Shown in pieces: positions 42,398 through 51,407 of a DNA stretch of 64,000 nt. A program made the translations under genes and the position numbers. The stretch is from Haloactinospora alba (GTDB lineage: Bacteria > Actinomycetota > Actinomycetes > Streptosporangiales > Streptosporangiaceae). Each line of letters starts with the position of its first letter. Within the stretch, counting starts at the first letter, position 1. Below the pieces are notes generated by a model. It was not told the DNA's origin, made no database searches, and was given only the letters and a program-made list of their open reading frames with translations. Location of the stretch: NCBI RefSeq assembly GCF_006717075.1, contig NZ_VFQC01000001.1, positions 2,403,501-2,467,500 on the forward strand. The letters are read 5' to 3'.

Positions 42398-43384
42398 GTG
42401 GGCATCTCCTGCGTTGGTTGAACAGGGTGCGCACGCTCCGGGCGGAGTGTGCGCCGGACGCGTGTGGGCAGGGCCGACGCCGGGGGTACGGGTGTACGAC
42501 TGACACACCACACGTAAAACGCGCGGCCGTCCAGCAGCCCCGCCGCACCCGTGTGGAACTCGCTTGACGGGAGGCAACGGGTAACCCGCTCCCAACGGGC
42601 CCAAACGTCTCTACCAGACAGACCCTAGCTGTATCGACATGCAGCCCCATTGTGGGGGTGACTGTTCGCGACGGTCAGTGGCGCGGAACCCGCAGCCGTG
42701 GCACGCCCCGCGCCCGTGCGGGTCCTTCCGCACCCGGAACCGGAGGTTCGGGCCCGGCCCAGCCGCTCAGTCGGCGCTTCCCACCCCACGGCCGTCTCCG
42801 GTTCCGCGATCCGGCCGGTCCAGGACTCCCACGGGCTGGTACGGCTTCCCACTCGCACCCGCGTGACTGTCGCGGGCGGGGCAGAATCTACCAGACGCCG
42901 GGAACAGGGGGCCGGGTGTGAACGGTGTGGGAAACACGCACCCGGGGTGTTCCGAGCGCTGGGCAGCCACGGGCTCCTCGACGGTGGTTCGCGCGGAACC
43001 GCTGCCACTGGTTCCCGGTTCTCCCGGGGAGCCTCCGCGTGCCCCGTGGCCCGCGAGCGGACGGCCCGGGCACCGGCCACCCGAACCTCTTCACTCGGGC
43101 GGGACCGTGGCCCGGCTTCCCCGGAGGACAGCGGCCTGCCGGAGGTCCGACCACCCCCGCGCCGCAGGTGGATTCCGCCGAACCGGGAGACGCACTTCCG
43201 GTCGTTGTCGATATCCTGGCGATCCGCCGGGTACAACCGCGACACGAGAACCCAACGGTCCGGAGGGGCTGAGCTGCACATCACGTCGATTCCGCTGTCA
43301 GCGTACACCGGGGTTGATTAGGAAGTTCCGCCTCCGGATAGATGTTGTCCCGAGTGACTGACGCCGAGCATTGAGGAAGGCGAA
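42398..43384. other. Roughly 1-kb region without a recognisable gene
   Basis: Upstream of parE and before DUF7455. Several long frames open here on both strands, but their products are low-complexity Arg/Gly/Pro-rich and match nothing I know, and third-position GC bias is not convincing. The parE leader occupies the left part, with a TAGGGT sequence (minus strand, 42622-42627) as a possible -10 box inside a half-copy of the dispersed repeat. The right end holds the DUF7455 promoter. Decayed genes are possible but not shown. Confidence 0.5.
43314..43342 (+). promoter_or_regulatory. Promoter of the DUF7455 gene
   Basis: TTGATT (43314-43319) and GATAGA (43337-43342) with 17-base spacing. Transcription would start near 43349, about 35 bases before the GTG, which has a GGAAGG ribosome site. 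Confidence 0.5.
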
Positions 43385-43612
43385 GTGACTGGAACGCTTG
43401 CCCCCACCCAGCCGTTGACGGCTGCTGACCGTTGCGACCGTTGCGGTGCGCAGGCCTACGTCCGAGTGGTTCTCAACTCTGGCGGCGAGCTGTTGTTCTG
43501 CGCACACCACATGCGTGAGCATGACGATTCGATCCGAAAGATCGCCGCTGAGATTCAGGACGAGACGAATCGACTCCACGAGGAGACACCAGGCGCAGCC
43601 GCTGACGATTGA
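43385..43612 (+). CDS. DUF7455-like small zinc-finger protein
   Basis: 75 residues. CDRCGAQAYVRV and LFCAHHMREH give two Cys, one more Cys and His residues in a zinc-ribbon-like pattern, followed by an acidic helix (IRKIAAEIQDETNRLHEE). I recall this family as conserved in actinomycetes close to hrdB and parE, consistent with the location here. Function is unknown; zinc binding is likely. The GTG start has GAGGAAGGCGAA in front. Confidence 0.82.
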   Translation: MTGTLAPTQPLTAADRCDRCGAQAYVRVVLNSGGELLFCAHHMREHDDSIRKIAAEIQDETNRLHEETPGAAADD

Positions 43613-43637
43613 GCGTTAAGTCCCATAGCGAACAGGC

Positions 43638-43901
43638 GTGAACAACACCAGCGGCAGCGGTCCGGTCGGACCGCTGCCGCTGGTTTCGGTTCGAGCCCCC
43701 AACCGGTACGACCCCAACTCACCAGCACGCGCGGCGGCCGCGACCGGCGAAACGCCCGGCCGGTACCGGTTGGTAGGCGACGAGCTCGTCACCGACGCCC
43801 GGGGCGGCTCCGCCATCTCCATGGAAGACTTCGCCGTCGCGCTGCTCGACGAGGCGCAACACCCCAGGCACCACCGCAGCCGCTTCACCGTCGGGTACTG
43901 A
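43638..43901 (+). CDS. Hypothetical 87-residue protein
   Basis: I do not recognise it. The C-terminal part [32 protein letters not shown], ending in a basic RSRFTVGY, looks like a real globular protein, and third-position GC supports coding. The GTG start at 43638 has no ribosome site and the first 15 codons contain a perfect hairpin, so the true start may lie further in or translation may be controlled by the hairpin. It follows DUF7455 after 25 bases. Confidence 0.55.
   Translation: MNNTSGSGPVGPLPLVSVRAPNRYDPNSPARAAAATGETPGRYRLVGDELVTDARGGSAISMEDFAVALLDEAQHPRHHRSRFTVGY
43651..43682. terminator. Strong hairpin over the start of the 87-residue gene
   Basis: Arms close to CCAGCGGCAGCGGTCC and GGACCGCTGCCGCTGG (about 16 bp) flank a 2-4 base loop, and TTTCGGTT follows. 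It looks like the terminator of DUF7455 but lies inside the predicted 5' coding part of the next gene, so it may act as an attenuator. Confidence 0.6.
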
Positions 43902-43938
43902 CGTTTCCCCGAGCGTAGCGACGCGGCCGCGTGCCCGA

Positions 43939-43966
43939 CCTCGGAGGCACTCCCGAGGCTCCGAGG
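43939..43966. terminator. Hairpin between convergent genes
   Basis: Perfect 8-bp arms CCTCGGAG and CTCCGAGG with a 12-base loop lie between the 87-residue gene and the convergent membrane-protein gene. Confidence 0.4.
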
Positions 43967-44072
43967 GCATCCGGGTGACACGGAGGGCTCCGTCGCGGGA
44001 GGCCGGGAGCGCTTTCCACCCGGGCCGTGGAAGACCGGCCGGGCGGCGACCTCCCGTACGACGGGCGGATCC

Positions 44073-44735
44073 TCAGCCCGACACGCGCTTCGCGACGTGG
44101 GCGAACAGCTCCTCCTCGTCGGAGAGGAACGCGGGAAGCTTCACCTCGCTGCCGTTGGCCATGTGGAGATAGCGGTCCTCCCTGTCCTTACGCATCCTGT
44201 ACACCTGCCCGAAGTGCACGGGGAAGGGACGGCCGGACTCGGTCTTCACCAGCCCGTGGGTGAAGAGGTGCACCGCTGTGCCGGTCCGGAAGAACGTCTT
44301 GAACATGTAGACGAACGCGTAGATCACCCCGAAGAACAGGATGCCGCCCACGACGTACACGCCAGCGAAGACGACCAGCGCGATCTCGATGAGGACCACG
44401 GCGGCGAGCGTTCCGAAGGCTGTCAGCACACCCGCGAGGGGCCCGGCGGGAACGTGGCTCCGCACGAAGCCACCGAGCTGGTACTGCGCGGCGAGCTGGG
44501 CCACGTCGGCCGGCGGCGTCCCGCCGTCGCCGTTGGAGGGTGGTTGCGGCGGAGCATGGCCCTGTGGGGGGTGGTTCTGCTGTTGCACGGGAGCGTAGCC
44601 GGGCTGCCCCCACTGCGGCTGCCCCTGCCACTGCCCCCATCCCGGAGCGGGCGGATGAGGGCCATGGTGCTGCGGAGGGCCGTAGTGCTGTGGAGGTCCA
44701 GCGGGCGGTTGCTGTGCGTAGGGAGGGTAGGACAC
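44073..44735 (-). CDS. Proline/glutamine-rich membrane protein
   Basis: 220 residues. The first 75 are a Pro/Gln/Gly/Tyr-rich, probably disordered cytoplasmic tail (PPQHYGPPQHHG type repeats). Two membrane helices follow (LTAFGTLAAVVLIEIALVVFAG, GILFFGVIYAFVYMF), then a soluble part with VHLFTHGLVKTESGRPFPV and RYLHMANGSEVKLPAFLSDEEELF. The gene is single and of unknown function; the C-terminal part resembles proteins sometimes labelled as pleckstrin-like. The GTG start at 44735 has GAGAGGG upstream. Confidence 0.7.
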   Translation of the reverse strand: MSYPPYAQQPPAGPPQHYGPPQHHGPHPPAPGWGQWQGQPQWGQPGYAPVQQQNHPPQGHAPPQPPSNGDGGTPPADVAQLAAQYQLGGFVRSHVPAGPLAGVLTAFGTLAAVVLIEIALVVFAGVYVVGGILFFGVIYAFVYMFKTFFRTGTAVHLFTHGLVKTESGRPFPVHFGQVYRMRKDREDRYLHMANGSEVKLPAFLSDEEELFAHVAKRVSG

Positions 44736-45081
44736 GGGGGGGTACCCTCTCGTCGAACTGGACTGCGTCTCGCGCCACTGGCGGAATCCGCTGGCACGGC
44801 GAACCGGACGCGCGACGGCCCCGTCCTCGTGGACACGGAGGGGTGGCCGGCCCGCCCGCCTGGCTCGGCCGGCGGCCGAGCCCCGGGGCCAAGCGGAGTG
44901 CGGCGCTCCGGGACGGGAAACACGCACCGGCCCGGTTTCTGACGGGAGTGTACGTCGCGTTTCCCGCCGTGGGAAACGGAAACCGTGGCGCCGGAGAGCG
45001 CCAATCCCCACTCGAGCGTTCGGCACCGCTCTCCGGCGAATACGATTGGGGCCGTTCCCGTCCCCGAGCCAGGTGAGAACC
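44736..45081. other. Divergent intergenic region with strong inverted repeats
   Basis: No gene is seen. It holds GGCTCGGCC/GGCCGAGCC (44862-44882), CGTTTCCC/GGGAAACG (44958-44978) and a 12-bp pair CGCCGGAGAGCG/CGCTCTCCGGCG (44989-45038). The last two lie just upstream of yaaA. Confidence 0.55.
44989..45038. promoter_or_regulatory. 12-bp inverted repeat upstream of yaaA
   Basis: Perfect arms CGCCGGAGAGCG and CGCTCTCCGGCG flank a 26-base loop, ending 43 bases before the yaaA start. It may be an operator pair or an RNA structure. Confidence 0.35.
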
Positions 45082-45903
45082 ATGCTCTTTCTGCTGCCGC
45101 CGTCGGAGGGTAAGGCAACCGCGGGGTCCGGTCCTCGGCTGGACCCCGCGGCGCTGAGTCTTCCGGAGACCGCGAGTGCCCGCGAGACAGTGTTGGAAGC
45201 GCTGGAGACCCTGTGTGCGGGACCGGAGGAGGACGCCCGGCAGGTGTTGGGCCTGTCGGCGGGGCAGGCCGCGAAGATAGCGCACAACCGGGAGCTCCGC
45301 ACCGCCCCCACTCTGCGCGCCGCCGACCTGTACACCGGTGTGCTGTACGACAGGCTCGGCCTCGGTGACCTTCTCACCGGCGGGAACGCCGAACGCGTCC
45401 GCGGCTCCGTGCTGATCTTCTCGGGACTGTGGGGAGTGGTCGGTGTCACCGACCAGCTACCGCCCTACCGGCTCTCCATGGGGGTGAAGCTCCCGCCGCT
45501 GGGAGCTCTCGGTGCGTTCTGGCGCAAGCACCTCACCACTCCGCTTCTCGAACACGCCGGGGACCGGTTGCTGGTGGACTGCCGCTCCTCGGCCTACGCG
45601 GCCGCTTTCAAACCCTCGGGAGAGACGGCGGAGCGTACGGTGTCGGTGCGTGTACTGCGGGATACGGGAAGCGGGGAGCACGCACAACGGTCCGTGGTCA
45701 GCCACATGGCCAAAGCCACGCGGGGGGAGATCGCCCGGGACATGCTGGCCAAGGGCGAGGACGCGCGGACGCCGGCCGAGTTCGTCACGGCGCTCAACGA
45801 CCTCGGCTACCCCACGGAGCTCACCGCCCCCTCCCGCAAGGGCCGCCCGTACACGGCGGACATCGTCCTGCGGGACGGGACCGCTCCTGTCAGCTCATCC
45901 TGA
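45082..45903 (+). CDS. yaaA: YaaA family peroxide-stress protein
   Basis: 273 residues. The N-terminal MLFLLPPSEGKATAGSG and later LIFSGLWGVVGVTDQLPPYRLSM, LLVDCRSSAYAAAF and HMAKATRGEIARDML are diagnostic of the YaaA/DUF328 family. In E. coli YaaA lowers free iron and DNA damage under hydrogen peroxide and is controlled by OxyR; the actinobacterial role is assumed alike. The ATG at 45082 follows AGGTGAG. Its end overlaps the convergent 342-residue gene by 14 bases. Confidence 0.9.
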   Translation: MLFLLPPSEGKATAGSGPRLDPAALSLPETASARETVLEALETLCAGPEEDARQVLGLSAGQAAKIAHNRELRTAPTLRAADLYTGVLYDRLGLGDLLTGGNAERVRGSVLIFSGLWGVVGVTDQLPPYRLSMGVKLPPLGALGAFWRKHLTTPLLEHAGDRLLVDCRSSAYAAAFKPSGETAERTVSVRVLRDTGSGEHAQRSVVSHMAKATRGEIARDMLAKGEDARTPAEFVTALNDLGYPTELTAPSRKGRPYTADIVLRDGTAPVSSS

Positions 45904-46918
45904 GGTCCACCAGCGCCTCGGCGAGTTCCTCCCGCTCGTCGCCCATGCAGTCCCACGGTGTACCCACGACGAGGTTCCCCACCTGTGCGAGGTGCCACCG
46001 GGCCGCGTCGGGAACGTCCGCCCGGTACATGGACCAACCGAACAGGTGGTGGCCCTCCAGGTCGTCGGGATGGGGCCGGGGGTCCGCCGCGCACCACTTG
46101 GCCGCGGCGGATTTGAGTTCCGCGACGAGTCCCGCCTCCCAGTAGTCCGTCTCCAACGTCGCGAACGCGAACGTCTTCCCCTGTTCGAGAACCATCTCGA
46201 TGAACACGGCACTGAGATACTCGTAGTGCGCCATGGGCAGCATCGCACTCGCCGGATGCCCCGGAGGCAGAGCGTCCACCGTCTGCCGGGCGAACGCGAA
46301 CATCTCCTCGTGCGACCCGCCCCACTTCAGGCACAGTGCCTGAAGCCGGAGCCAGTTCGCCCGGTAGAGGGAGCGGCACCGTCGGGCGACACTGTCCCAG
46401 ACAGCGTCCTCCTGCTGCCGGTCGAGCTGCATGCCCATCGCATACGCCAACATTTCGGACCAGGGGACAGGATCGTCCGGGCGCCGTCGGGCAGCTTCCA
46501 GGAGAGGTTCCTCGGCCGCTCCCAGACTCGCGAAGAACAGCTTGTACCGGCCCTCGCCCACGGTATCGGCGAAGCCGCCTCCACGGATCTCCCACGCCTC
46601 CCGGACCAGGGTGGCGCCCACCCACAGCAGGACATCCGACGCTTCCTCGGCGGGCATGCCGTCGGTGAACAGGTCATAGATCTCGCCGCTGCGTCCGAGG
46701 GCGGAGTCGCTGAGAGCACCCAGCCGGTAGGAGCGCTGTTCGTAGTCGTAGCGCGACTCTCGCAGCAGCGCGAGGCCAGCCTGCAGGTACCCCTGCTCCA
46801 CAGCGGATGCCCCCGCGTTGAGGGCCGGGTCGTGCCAGAGCTCACCGGTGGCCAGCGTCTGCGCCACCGAGGCGATTCTCGTCTGTCGTTTGCCGCGCCC
46901 GAACAGTCCCATAGCCAC
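45890..46918 (-). CDS. Hypothetical 342-residue helical protein
   Basis: I do not recognise the family. The protein is soluble and mostly helical, with a basic start (MAMGLFGRGKRQTRIAS) and many Trp/Leu/Ala-rich helices that may be TPR-like (VEQGYLQAGLALLRESRYDYEQRSYRLGAL; PVPWSEMLAYAMGMQLDRQQEDAVWDSVARR). No enzyme motif is seen. Its end overlaps the convergent yaaA gene by 14 bases. It may be a bacterial-specific scaffold. Confidence 0.65.
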   Translation of the reverse strand: MAMGLFGRGKRQTRIASVAQTLATGELWHDPALNAGASAVEQGYLQAGLALLRESRYDYEQRSYRLGALSDSALGRSGEIYDLFTDGMPAEEASDVLLWVGATLVREAWEIRGGGFADTVGEGRYKLFFASLGAAEEPLLEAARRRPDDPVPWSEMLAYAMGMQLDRQQEDAVWDSVARRCRSLYRANWLRLQALCLKWGGSHEEMFAFARQTVDALPPGHPASAMLPMAHYEYLSAVFIEMVLEQGKTFAFATLETDYWEAGLVAELKSAAAKWCAADPRPHPDDLEGHHLFGWSMYRADVPDAARWHLAQVGNLVVGTPWDCMGDEREELAEALVDLRMS

Positions 46919-47084
46919 GGCACTTTAGCGCCCCTGCCGCGCCGCCGGAACAGCGCCTCACGGTTTCCGGGGCCCGAACGTGGGACCAACCGGACCGCGG
47001 CACGGTCCCTCGGTCTTTATCTCGCTCATACTCCGCGCACGCAACAATCGGGAGTATCGGATGCGAGATGCTGGTGAACGGCAC

Positions 47085-47129
47085 GTCCGGGTGTGGGGCG
47101 GGGCGGTGACACCCCAACCACACCCGGAC
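47085..47129 (-). terminator. Hairpin after hrdB
   Basis: Perfect 12-bp arms GTCCGGGTGTGG (47085-47096) and CCACACCCGGAC (47118-47129), with a GGGG/CCCC pair inside, lie 80 bases beyond the hrdB stop. A weaker pair ATACTCC/GGAGTAT (47028-47057) is also in this gap. Confidence 0.55.
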
Positions 47130-47208
47130 CATGCGTGGCGGACGCTTCCGCGGTTCCGGCCTCGGGCCCCATCCCGGTGAGCCGGAGCGAAAGGTCCGCA
47201 ACGGTGGG

Positions 47209-49011
47209 TCAGTCCAGGTAGTCCCGCAGCACCTGGGAACGGGAGGGGTGGCGGAGTTTGGACATGGTCTTGCTCTCGATCTGCCGGATCCGCTCGCGGG
47301 TGACCCCGTAGACCTTGCCGATCTCGTCGAGGGTCTTGGGCTGGCCGTCAGTGAGACCGAACCGCATGGACACCACTCCGGCCTCACGCTCGGAGAGGGT
47401 GTCCAGCACCGAGTGCAGCTGCTCCTGCAGCAGGGTGAAGCTGACCGCCTCTCCCGGCTGGATCGCCTCGGAGTCCTCGATGAGGTCCCCGAACTCGCTG
47501 TCGCCGTCCTCCCCCAGCGGGGTGTGCAGCGAGATCGGCTCACGGCCGTACTTCTGCACCTCGACGACCTTCTCCGGGGTCATGTCGAGCTCCTTGGCGA
47601 GCTCCTCCGGGGTGGGCTCGCGGCCGAGGTCCTGCAGCATCTGGCGCTGGACCCGCGCGAGCTTGTTGATGACCTCCACCATGTGGACCGGGATACGGAT
47701 CGTGCGCGCCTGGTCGGCCATCGCACGGGTGATCGCCTGCCGGATCCACCAGGTGGCGTAGGTGGAGAACTTGAAGCCCTTGGTGTAGTCGAACTTCTCC
47801 ACGGCCCGGATCAGGCCGAGGTTCCCCTCCTGGATCAGGTCCAGGAACAGCATCCCCCGTCCGGTGTAGCGTTTCGCCAGCGAGACGACGAGCCGGAGGT
47901 TCGCCTCGAGAAGGTGTTTCTTCGCCCGGCCACCGTCGTCGGCGATCCACTCCAGTTCCTCACGGAACTCGGAGGAGAGGCTGTGCCGCTCCTCGGAGAG
48001 CTTCTCCTCCGCGAACAGGCCCGCCTCGATCCGTTTGGCGAGCTCCACCTCCTGCTCGGCGTTCAGCAGCGAGACGTTGCCGATCTGCTTGAGGTAGTCC
48101 TTGACCGGATCCGCCGTCGCCCCGGCCGCAGCCACCTGCGCGGCAGGAGCGTCGTCGTCGTCCTGGTAGAGGATGAAAGCCTCATCCTCGGAGGTGTTCG
48201 CTGCCGCCTTCTCAGGTATCCCGGCCACCTCGGGGGTGAGGCCGGAACCGGCCACCGGGCCGTCAGCGGGCTCGGACCTGTCCATCGGGTCCTCGACGAG
48301 CTCCAGCTCAACGCCGGTGTCCTCGAGTTCACCCGCCTCTTCGAGCTCGAAGTCCTGGTCCTCGGCGGGCTCCAGACCGCTCTCCTGCGTGGCGGCCTTG
48401 TCGCCCTGCTCCTCCTGCGGGGCGTCACCGGACTGCTCTGCGCTTCCGGACTTCTCGCTCTTGGCGGAGGAAGCGGCCTTCCCGGAGCTCTTCGACTTCT
48501 TCGCAGTGCTCTTCTTCGCCGAGCTCTTCGCCGAACCACCGCTGGCAGACGACTTCTCCTCGGACGCCTGTTCGGAGGCCTGCTCGGAGGCCGCCTCCTC
48601 GTCCGCGGAGGCCTTCGCCTGCGTATCGGCACCGGAATCGACGACCGCTGTCACGGTCTCGGACTGTTCCTGCGCCGCCGCGGCACGCTTGGACTTGCCG
48701 GAACTCTTCTGCTGGTTGTTCGAACTCTTCTGCTGGCTGGCCGACTGCTGGCTGGCCGACTTCCGGCGGGCAGACTTACGGCGCGTGGGTGCGGATTCCT
48801 CGGCCCCCACGACGAGAGTCACGCCTTCTTGGGTCAGACCGCGGAGAATGGTCTGGGCCTGCGACATCGGAATGTCGGCCTCCTCGAAGGCACGGCGCAC
48901 GTCCTCGGGCTCAAGGTACCCCTGGGACCGCCCACGCTCGATCAGCTGCTGGATGACAGGCTCTTGCAGCGATTCTTGCTGTTTAGAGCGGGTCGAACTG
49001 GCAGGTGACAC
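47209..49011 (-). CDS. hrdB: RNA polymerase principal sigma factor (HrdB/RpoD type)
   Basis: 600 residues. Region 1.1 is near the N-terminus; residues of about 75-240 are a Lys/Ser/Ala- then Glu/Asp-rich low-complexity insert, longer than in most principal sigma factors. Region 1.2 ([31 protein letters not shown]), region 2 ([54 protein letters not shown]), region 3 and region 4 ([30 protein letters not shown]) are complete. It directs RNA polymerase to housekeeping promoters. The GTG at 49011 follows GAGAGG. Location beside parE and DUF7455 matches other actinomycetes. Confidence 0.95.
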   Translation of the reverse strand: MSPASSTRSKQQESLQEPVIQQLIERGRSQGYLEPEDVRRAFEEADIPMSQAQTILRGLTQEGVTLVVGAEESAPTRRKSARRKSASQQSASQQKSSNNQQKSSGKSKRAAAAQEQSETVTAVVDSGADTQAKASADEEAASEQASEQASEEKSSASGGSAKSSAKKSTAKKSKSSGKAASSAKSEKSGSAEQSGDAPQEEQGDKAATQESGLEPAEDQDFELEEAGELEDTGVELELVEDPMDRSEPADGPVAGSGLTPEVAGIPEKAAANTSEDEAFILYQDDDDAPAAQVAAAGATADPVKDYLKQIGNVSLLNAEQEVELAKRIEAGLFAEEKLSEERHSLSSEFREELEWIADDGGRAKKHLLEANLRLVVSLAKRYTGRGMLFLDLIQEGNLGLIRAVEKFDYTKGFKFSTYATWWIRQAITRAMADQARTIRIPVHMVEVINKLARVQRQMLQDLGREPTPEELAKELDMTPEKVVEVQKYGREPISLHTPLGEDGDSEFGDLIEDSEAIQPGEAVSFTLLQEQLHSVLDTLSEREAGVVSMRFGLTDGQPKTLDEIGKVYGVTRERIRQIESKTMSKLRHPSRSQVLRDYLD

Positions 49012-49246
49012 AAACACCTCTCGAACGGACGTGTGGCGAGATTGCTGGACCCGGCGGCCCAAAGAGCCGCGAGGGAGAGCGAGCACCCTCTCCTCGCTGT
49101 TGACCGGGATCCTCCCCCGCCGGGGACGGGGAAGCCGGTTTTTTTCAGCGTATGCGCCCTCTCTGGCGTTTGGGCACATCCGCCCAGTAGGATTTTTCTC
49201 CGCAACCGCGCGGATCGAATCCCACCGTCGGGTCCCCTACATCACC

Positions 49247-49262
49247 CCCCGCTTCAGCGGGG
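49247..49262. terminator. Hairpin between hrdB and the SpoIIE gene
   Basis: CCCCGCT-TC-AGCGGGG is a perfect 7-bp hairpin 48 bases after the SpoIIE-type gene (minus strand), within the hrdB leader region. The rest of this 299-base gap shows no gene. Confidence 0.45.
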
Positions 49263-49310
49263 TTGACGGTTCCTCCACCTTAGGCAAAGTGTCGGACTTC
49301 TTCGTACGGT

Positions 49311-51407
49311 TCACTTATCAAGCTCCGGTTGGAGCACCGGGAGGTGCACGGCGAGCAGTGTGACGTCATCGTCCTGCTCATACCCTGTGAGCATGCCCTC
49401 AACAAGGTAGTTGAGTACTTCCTGTGGATCACCCACCACCCCCGGCGGCGCCTGGGACGCCATGCTGACAAGTTCGTCGAGACCGGCGGCGACGGAACGC
49501 TTCCGGTTCTCAACAAGTCCATCGGAGTAGAGCACGACAGTGTTACCGGGTTGTACGAAAAAATTGTGGTGCCCCCGTTGCGAACTCACTCCGAGTGGTG
49601 TTCCTGGTTCAGCGCGCAGCAACCAGGGCTCCGTGTTCTCCGCCACCACCAGCGGCGGCAGGTGCCCCGCGTTACTGAGATCGATCTGACCTGTTTCCGG
49701 GTCAAGCACGAAGTAAACCAACGTTGTCACTTGGTCCACTTCCTCGGTGGCGTCGAACATGCGGTCAAGCCCGGTCATCACCTCGGCGGGTTCGGGCATG
49801 CTGAACGCCAGGGCCCGCAACGCGTTCCGGACCCGGCTCATTCCGGTGGCGGCCTTGATCCCCTTGCCCATGACGTCGCCGAGCACCCCCGCGACCCGGC
49901 CGTCCGGCAGCGGGAACGCGTCGTACCAGTCCCCGCCCACCTGGACGTGCTGTGTCCCCGGACTGTACGAGGACTGCATCCGAACGCCCTTGACCTCGGG
50001 AAGCTCCTCCGGAAGCAGACTCTTCTGCAGCGCTTCGGCCGTGCGGTGCTCCCGCTCGAAGAGCGTCGCCCGCTCCAGCGCCAGAGCGCACTGCCCCGCC
50101 AGCGCTTCCAGGAAAACGCGCTCCTCCTCGGATATCTCACGCTGACTGGTGAACGCGAACCGCAGCGCTCCGATCGGCAGCCCGGCACTGACCAGCGGGA
50201 GCGCCACCCACGCCTGTTCGTCGGTACCGGCCAGGAACTCGGTGACCGAGGGGGCGTCGTGCAGGAGGGCACGCAACTCCAGCGGGTTTCCCGCGATGAA
50301 CGGCTTCCGCTCCCGGGCCGCTTGCGACATGGTTCCCGGATACTCCAGCCCGGCCTCCTCCGGCTGGTCACCCGGGACGTCGTCCTCCCGCTGACTCAGT
50401 ACCCGTAGCCGCAACCGCTCCCGGTCCAACTGCGCCACGGCGGTACGGTCCGCTCCCACCGCTGTCCAGCCGATCTCCGCGATCGCCCGCACAACCTGGT
50501 CCACGGTCAGCGCCTCGGCGAGATCGGACGTGGCCTTCTGCAGCCGGACGGTCCGCAACGCCGCCTCACCGAGCTGTTGGGTGAGGCGCTGGCGCATGTC
50601 GTCGGCCTCGTGTTGTGTCGTGACGTCGATGTTGGCACCGACCCACTCGATGACGGCGCCGCCGCGCATGATGGGGACCGCCCGGGAACGGAAGTTCCGG
50701 AAGTCGCCGGACTGCGAGCGCACCCGGAACGTCGTGTCGAAACCGGTGGAGTCGGCGACGGCCTCCTGCCAGAGGTGCTCCACCCGCTGACGGTCGTCGG
50801 GGTGGATCGTCTCCAGCCACCCCTGGCCGAGGTACTGTTCGACGCTCTGCCCGGTGATGGCCCGCCACTCCGGGCAGTCCTCGGCGATGTTGCCGTCGGG
50901 ACGGGCGGACCACACGATCTGGTTCGTCGCTCTGAGCAGCGAACGGTACCGCTCCTCGCCCCGGCGCAGCGCCGCTTCCACCGCCTGCTCGTCGCTCAGG
51001 TCGAGCGTGATGAGCACGACGCCCGCTATCCCACCGTCCTGCTGGTGGGCGGGGAACCACGACATCGCCCACGGCTGCGCGTCGTGGTTGCCGGAACGCG
51101 GAGCGGAGAGTATCCGCTGGTCGCTGTAGACCGTCGGCTCCCCTGCAAGCACCGCAGCAAGCGCCCGCTCGTGCTCGGCCACGTCTCCCGCGCACTCCAG
51201 CACCTCCGCTGGTGTCCGCCCCTGGCAGTCCGCCGCGGACTTCCCGTAGACAGCAGCGAGGGTGCGGTTGACCCGCTGGAACCTGTACTGGGTGTCGAAG
51301 AAGGCGAAACCGAGCGGGGCTTCCTTGAGCAGGACCTCCAACAGCGCGGAGTCCAGCGTCCCAAGACTGGGCACGCGAGGGAGCGGAACGGACGTTTCGG
51401 TGCTCAA
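49311..51407 (-). CDS. PAS-PAS-GAF-SpoIIE serine phosphatase
   Basis: 698 residues, cytosolic. Two PAS domains (about 25-135 and 150-265; the second with WSARPDGNIAEDCPEW and IEWVGANIDVTTQHEA), a GAF domain (about 300-445) and a PP2C-type SpoIIE domain (about 470-690; VQVGGDWYDAFPLPDGR, VLGDVMGKGIKAA, DDDVTLLAVH carry the metal-binding Asp residues). Such proteins dephosphorylate anti-sigma-factor antagonists in partner-switching pathways. No anti-sigma kinase (HATPase) domain or gene is visible nearby. The TTG start at 51407 has GGAGGTG in front. Transcription runs towards hrdB. Confidence 0.92.
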   Translation of the reverse strand: MSTETSVPLPRVPSLGTLDSALLEVLLKEAPLGFAFFDTQYRFQRVNRTLAAVYGKSAADCQGRTPAEVLECAGDVAEHERALAAVLAGEPTVYSDQRILSAPRSGNHDAQPWAMSWFPAHQQDGGIAGVVLITLDLSDEQAVEAALRRGEERYRSLLRATNQIVWSARPDGNIAEDCPEWRAITGQSVEQYLGQGWLETIHPDDRQRVEHLWQEAVADSTGFDTTFRVRSQSGDFRNFRSRAVPIMRGGAVIEWVGANIDVTTQHEADDMRQRLTQQLGEAALRTVRLQKATSDLAEALTVDQVVRAIAEIGWTAVGADRTAVAQLDRERLRLRVLSQREDDVPGDQPEEAGLEYPGTMSQAARERKPFIAGNPLELRALLHDAPSVTEFLAGTDEQAWVALPLVSAGLPIGALRFAFTSQREISEEERVFLEALAGQCALALERATLFEREHRTAEALQKSLLPEELPEVKGVRMQSSYSPGTQHVQVGGDWYDAFPLPDGRVAGVLGDVMGKGIKAATGMSRVRNALRALAFSMPEPAEVMTGLDRMFDATEEVDQVTTLVYFVLDPETGQIDLSNAGHLPPLVVAENTEPWLLRAEPGTPLGVSSQRGHHNFFVQPGNTVVLYSDGLVENRKRSVAAGLDELVSMASQAPPGVVGDPQEVLNYLVEGMLTGYEQDDDVTLLAVHLPVLQPELDK

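Noticed and set aside
42625-43308. Frames on both strands in the 1-kb gap near parE
   Set aside because: Arg/Gly/Pro-rich products without recognisable domains and no consistent third-position GC bias.
43686-43705. tRNA T-arm-like sequence (GGTTCGAGCCCC)
   Set aside because: No acceptor, D or anticodon stems can be built around it.
49215-49235. tRNA T-loop-like sequence (ATCGAATCC)
   Set aside because: Stems do not pair and no cloverleaf fits.
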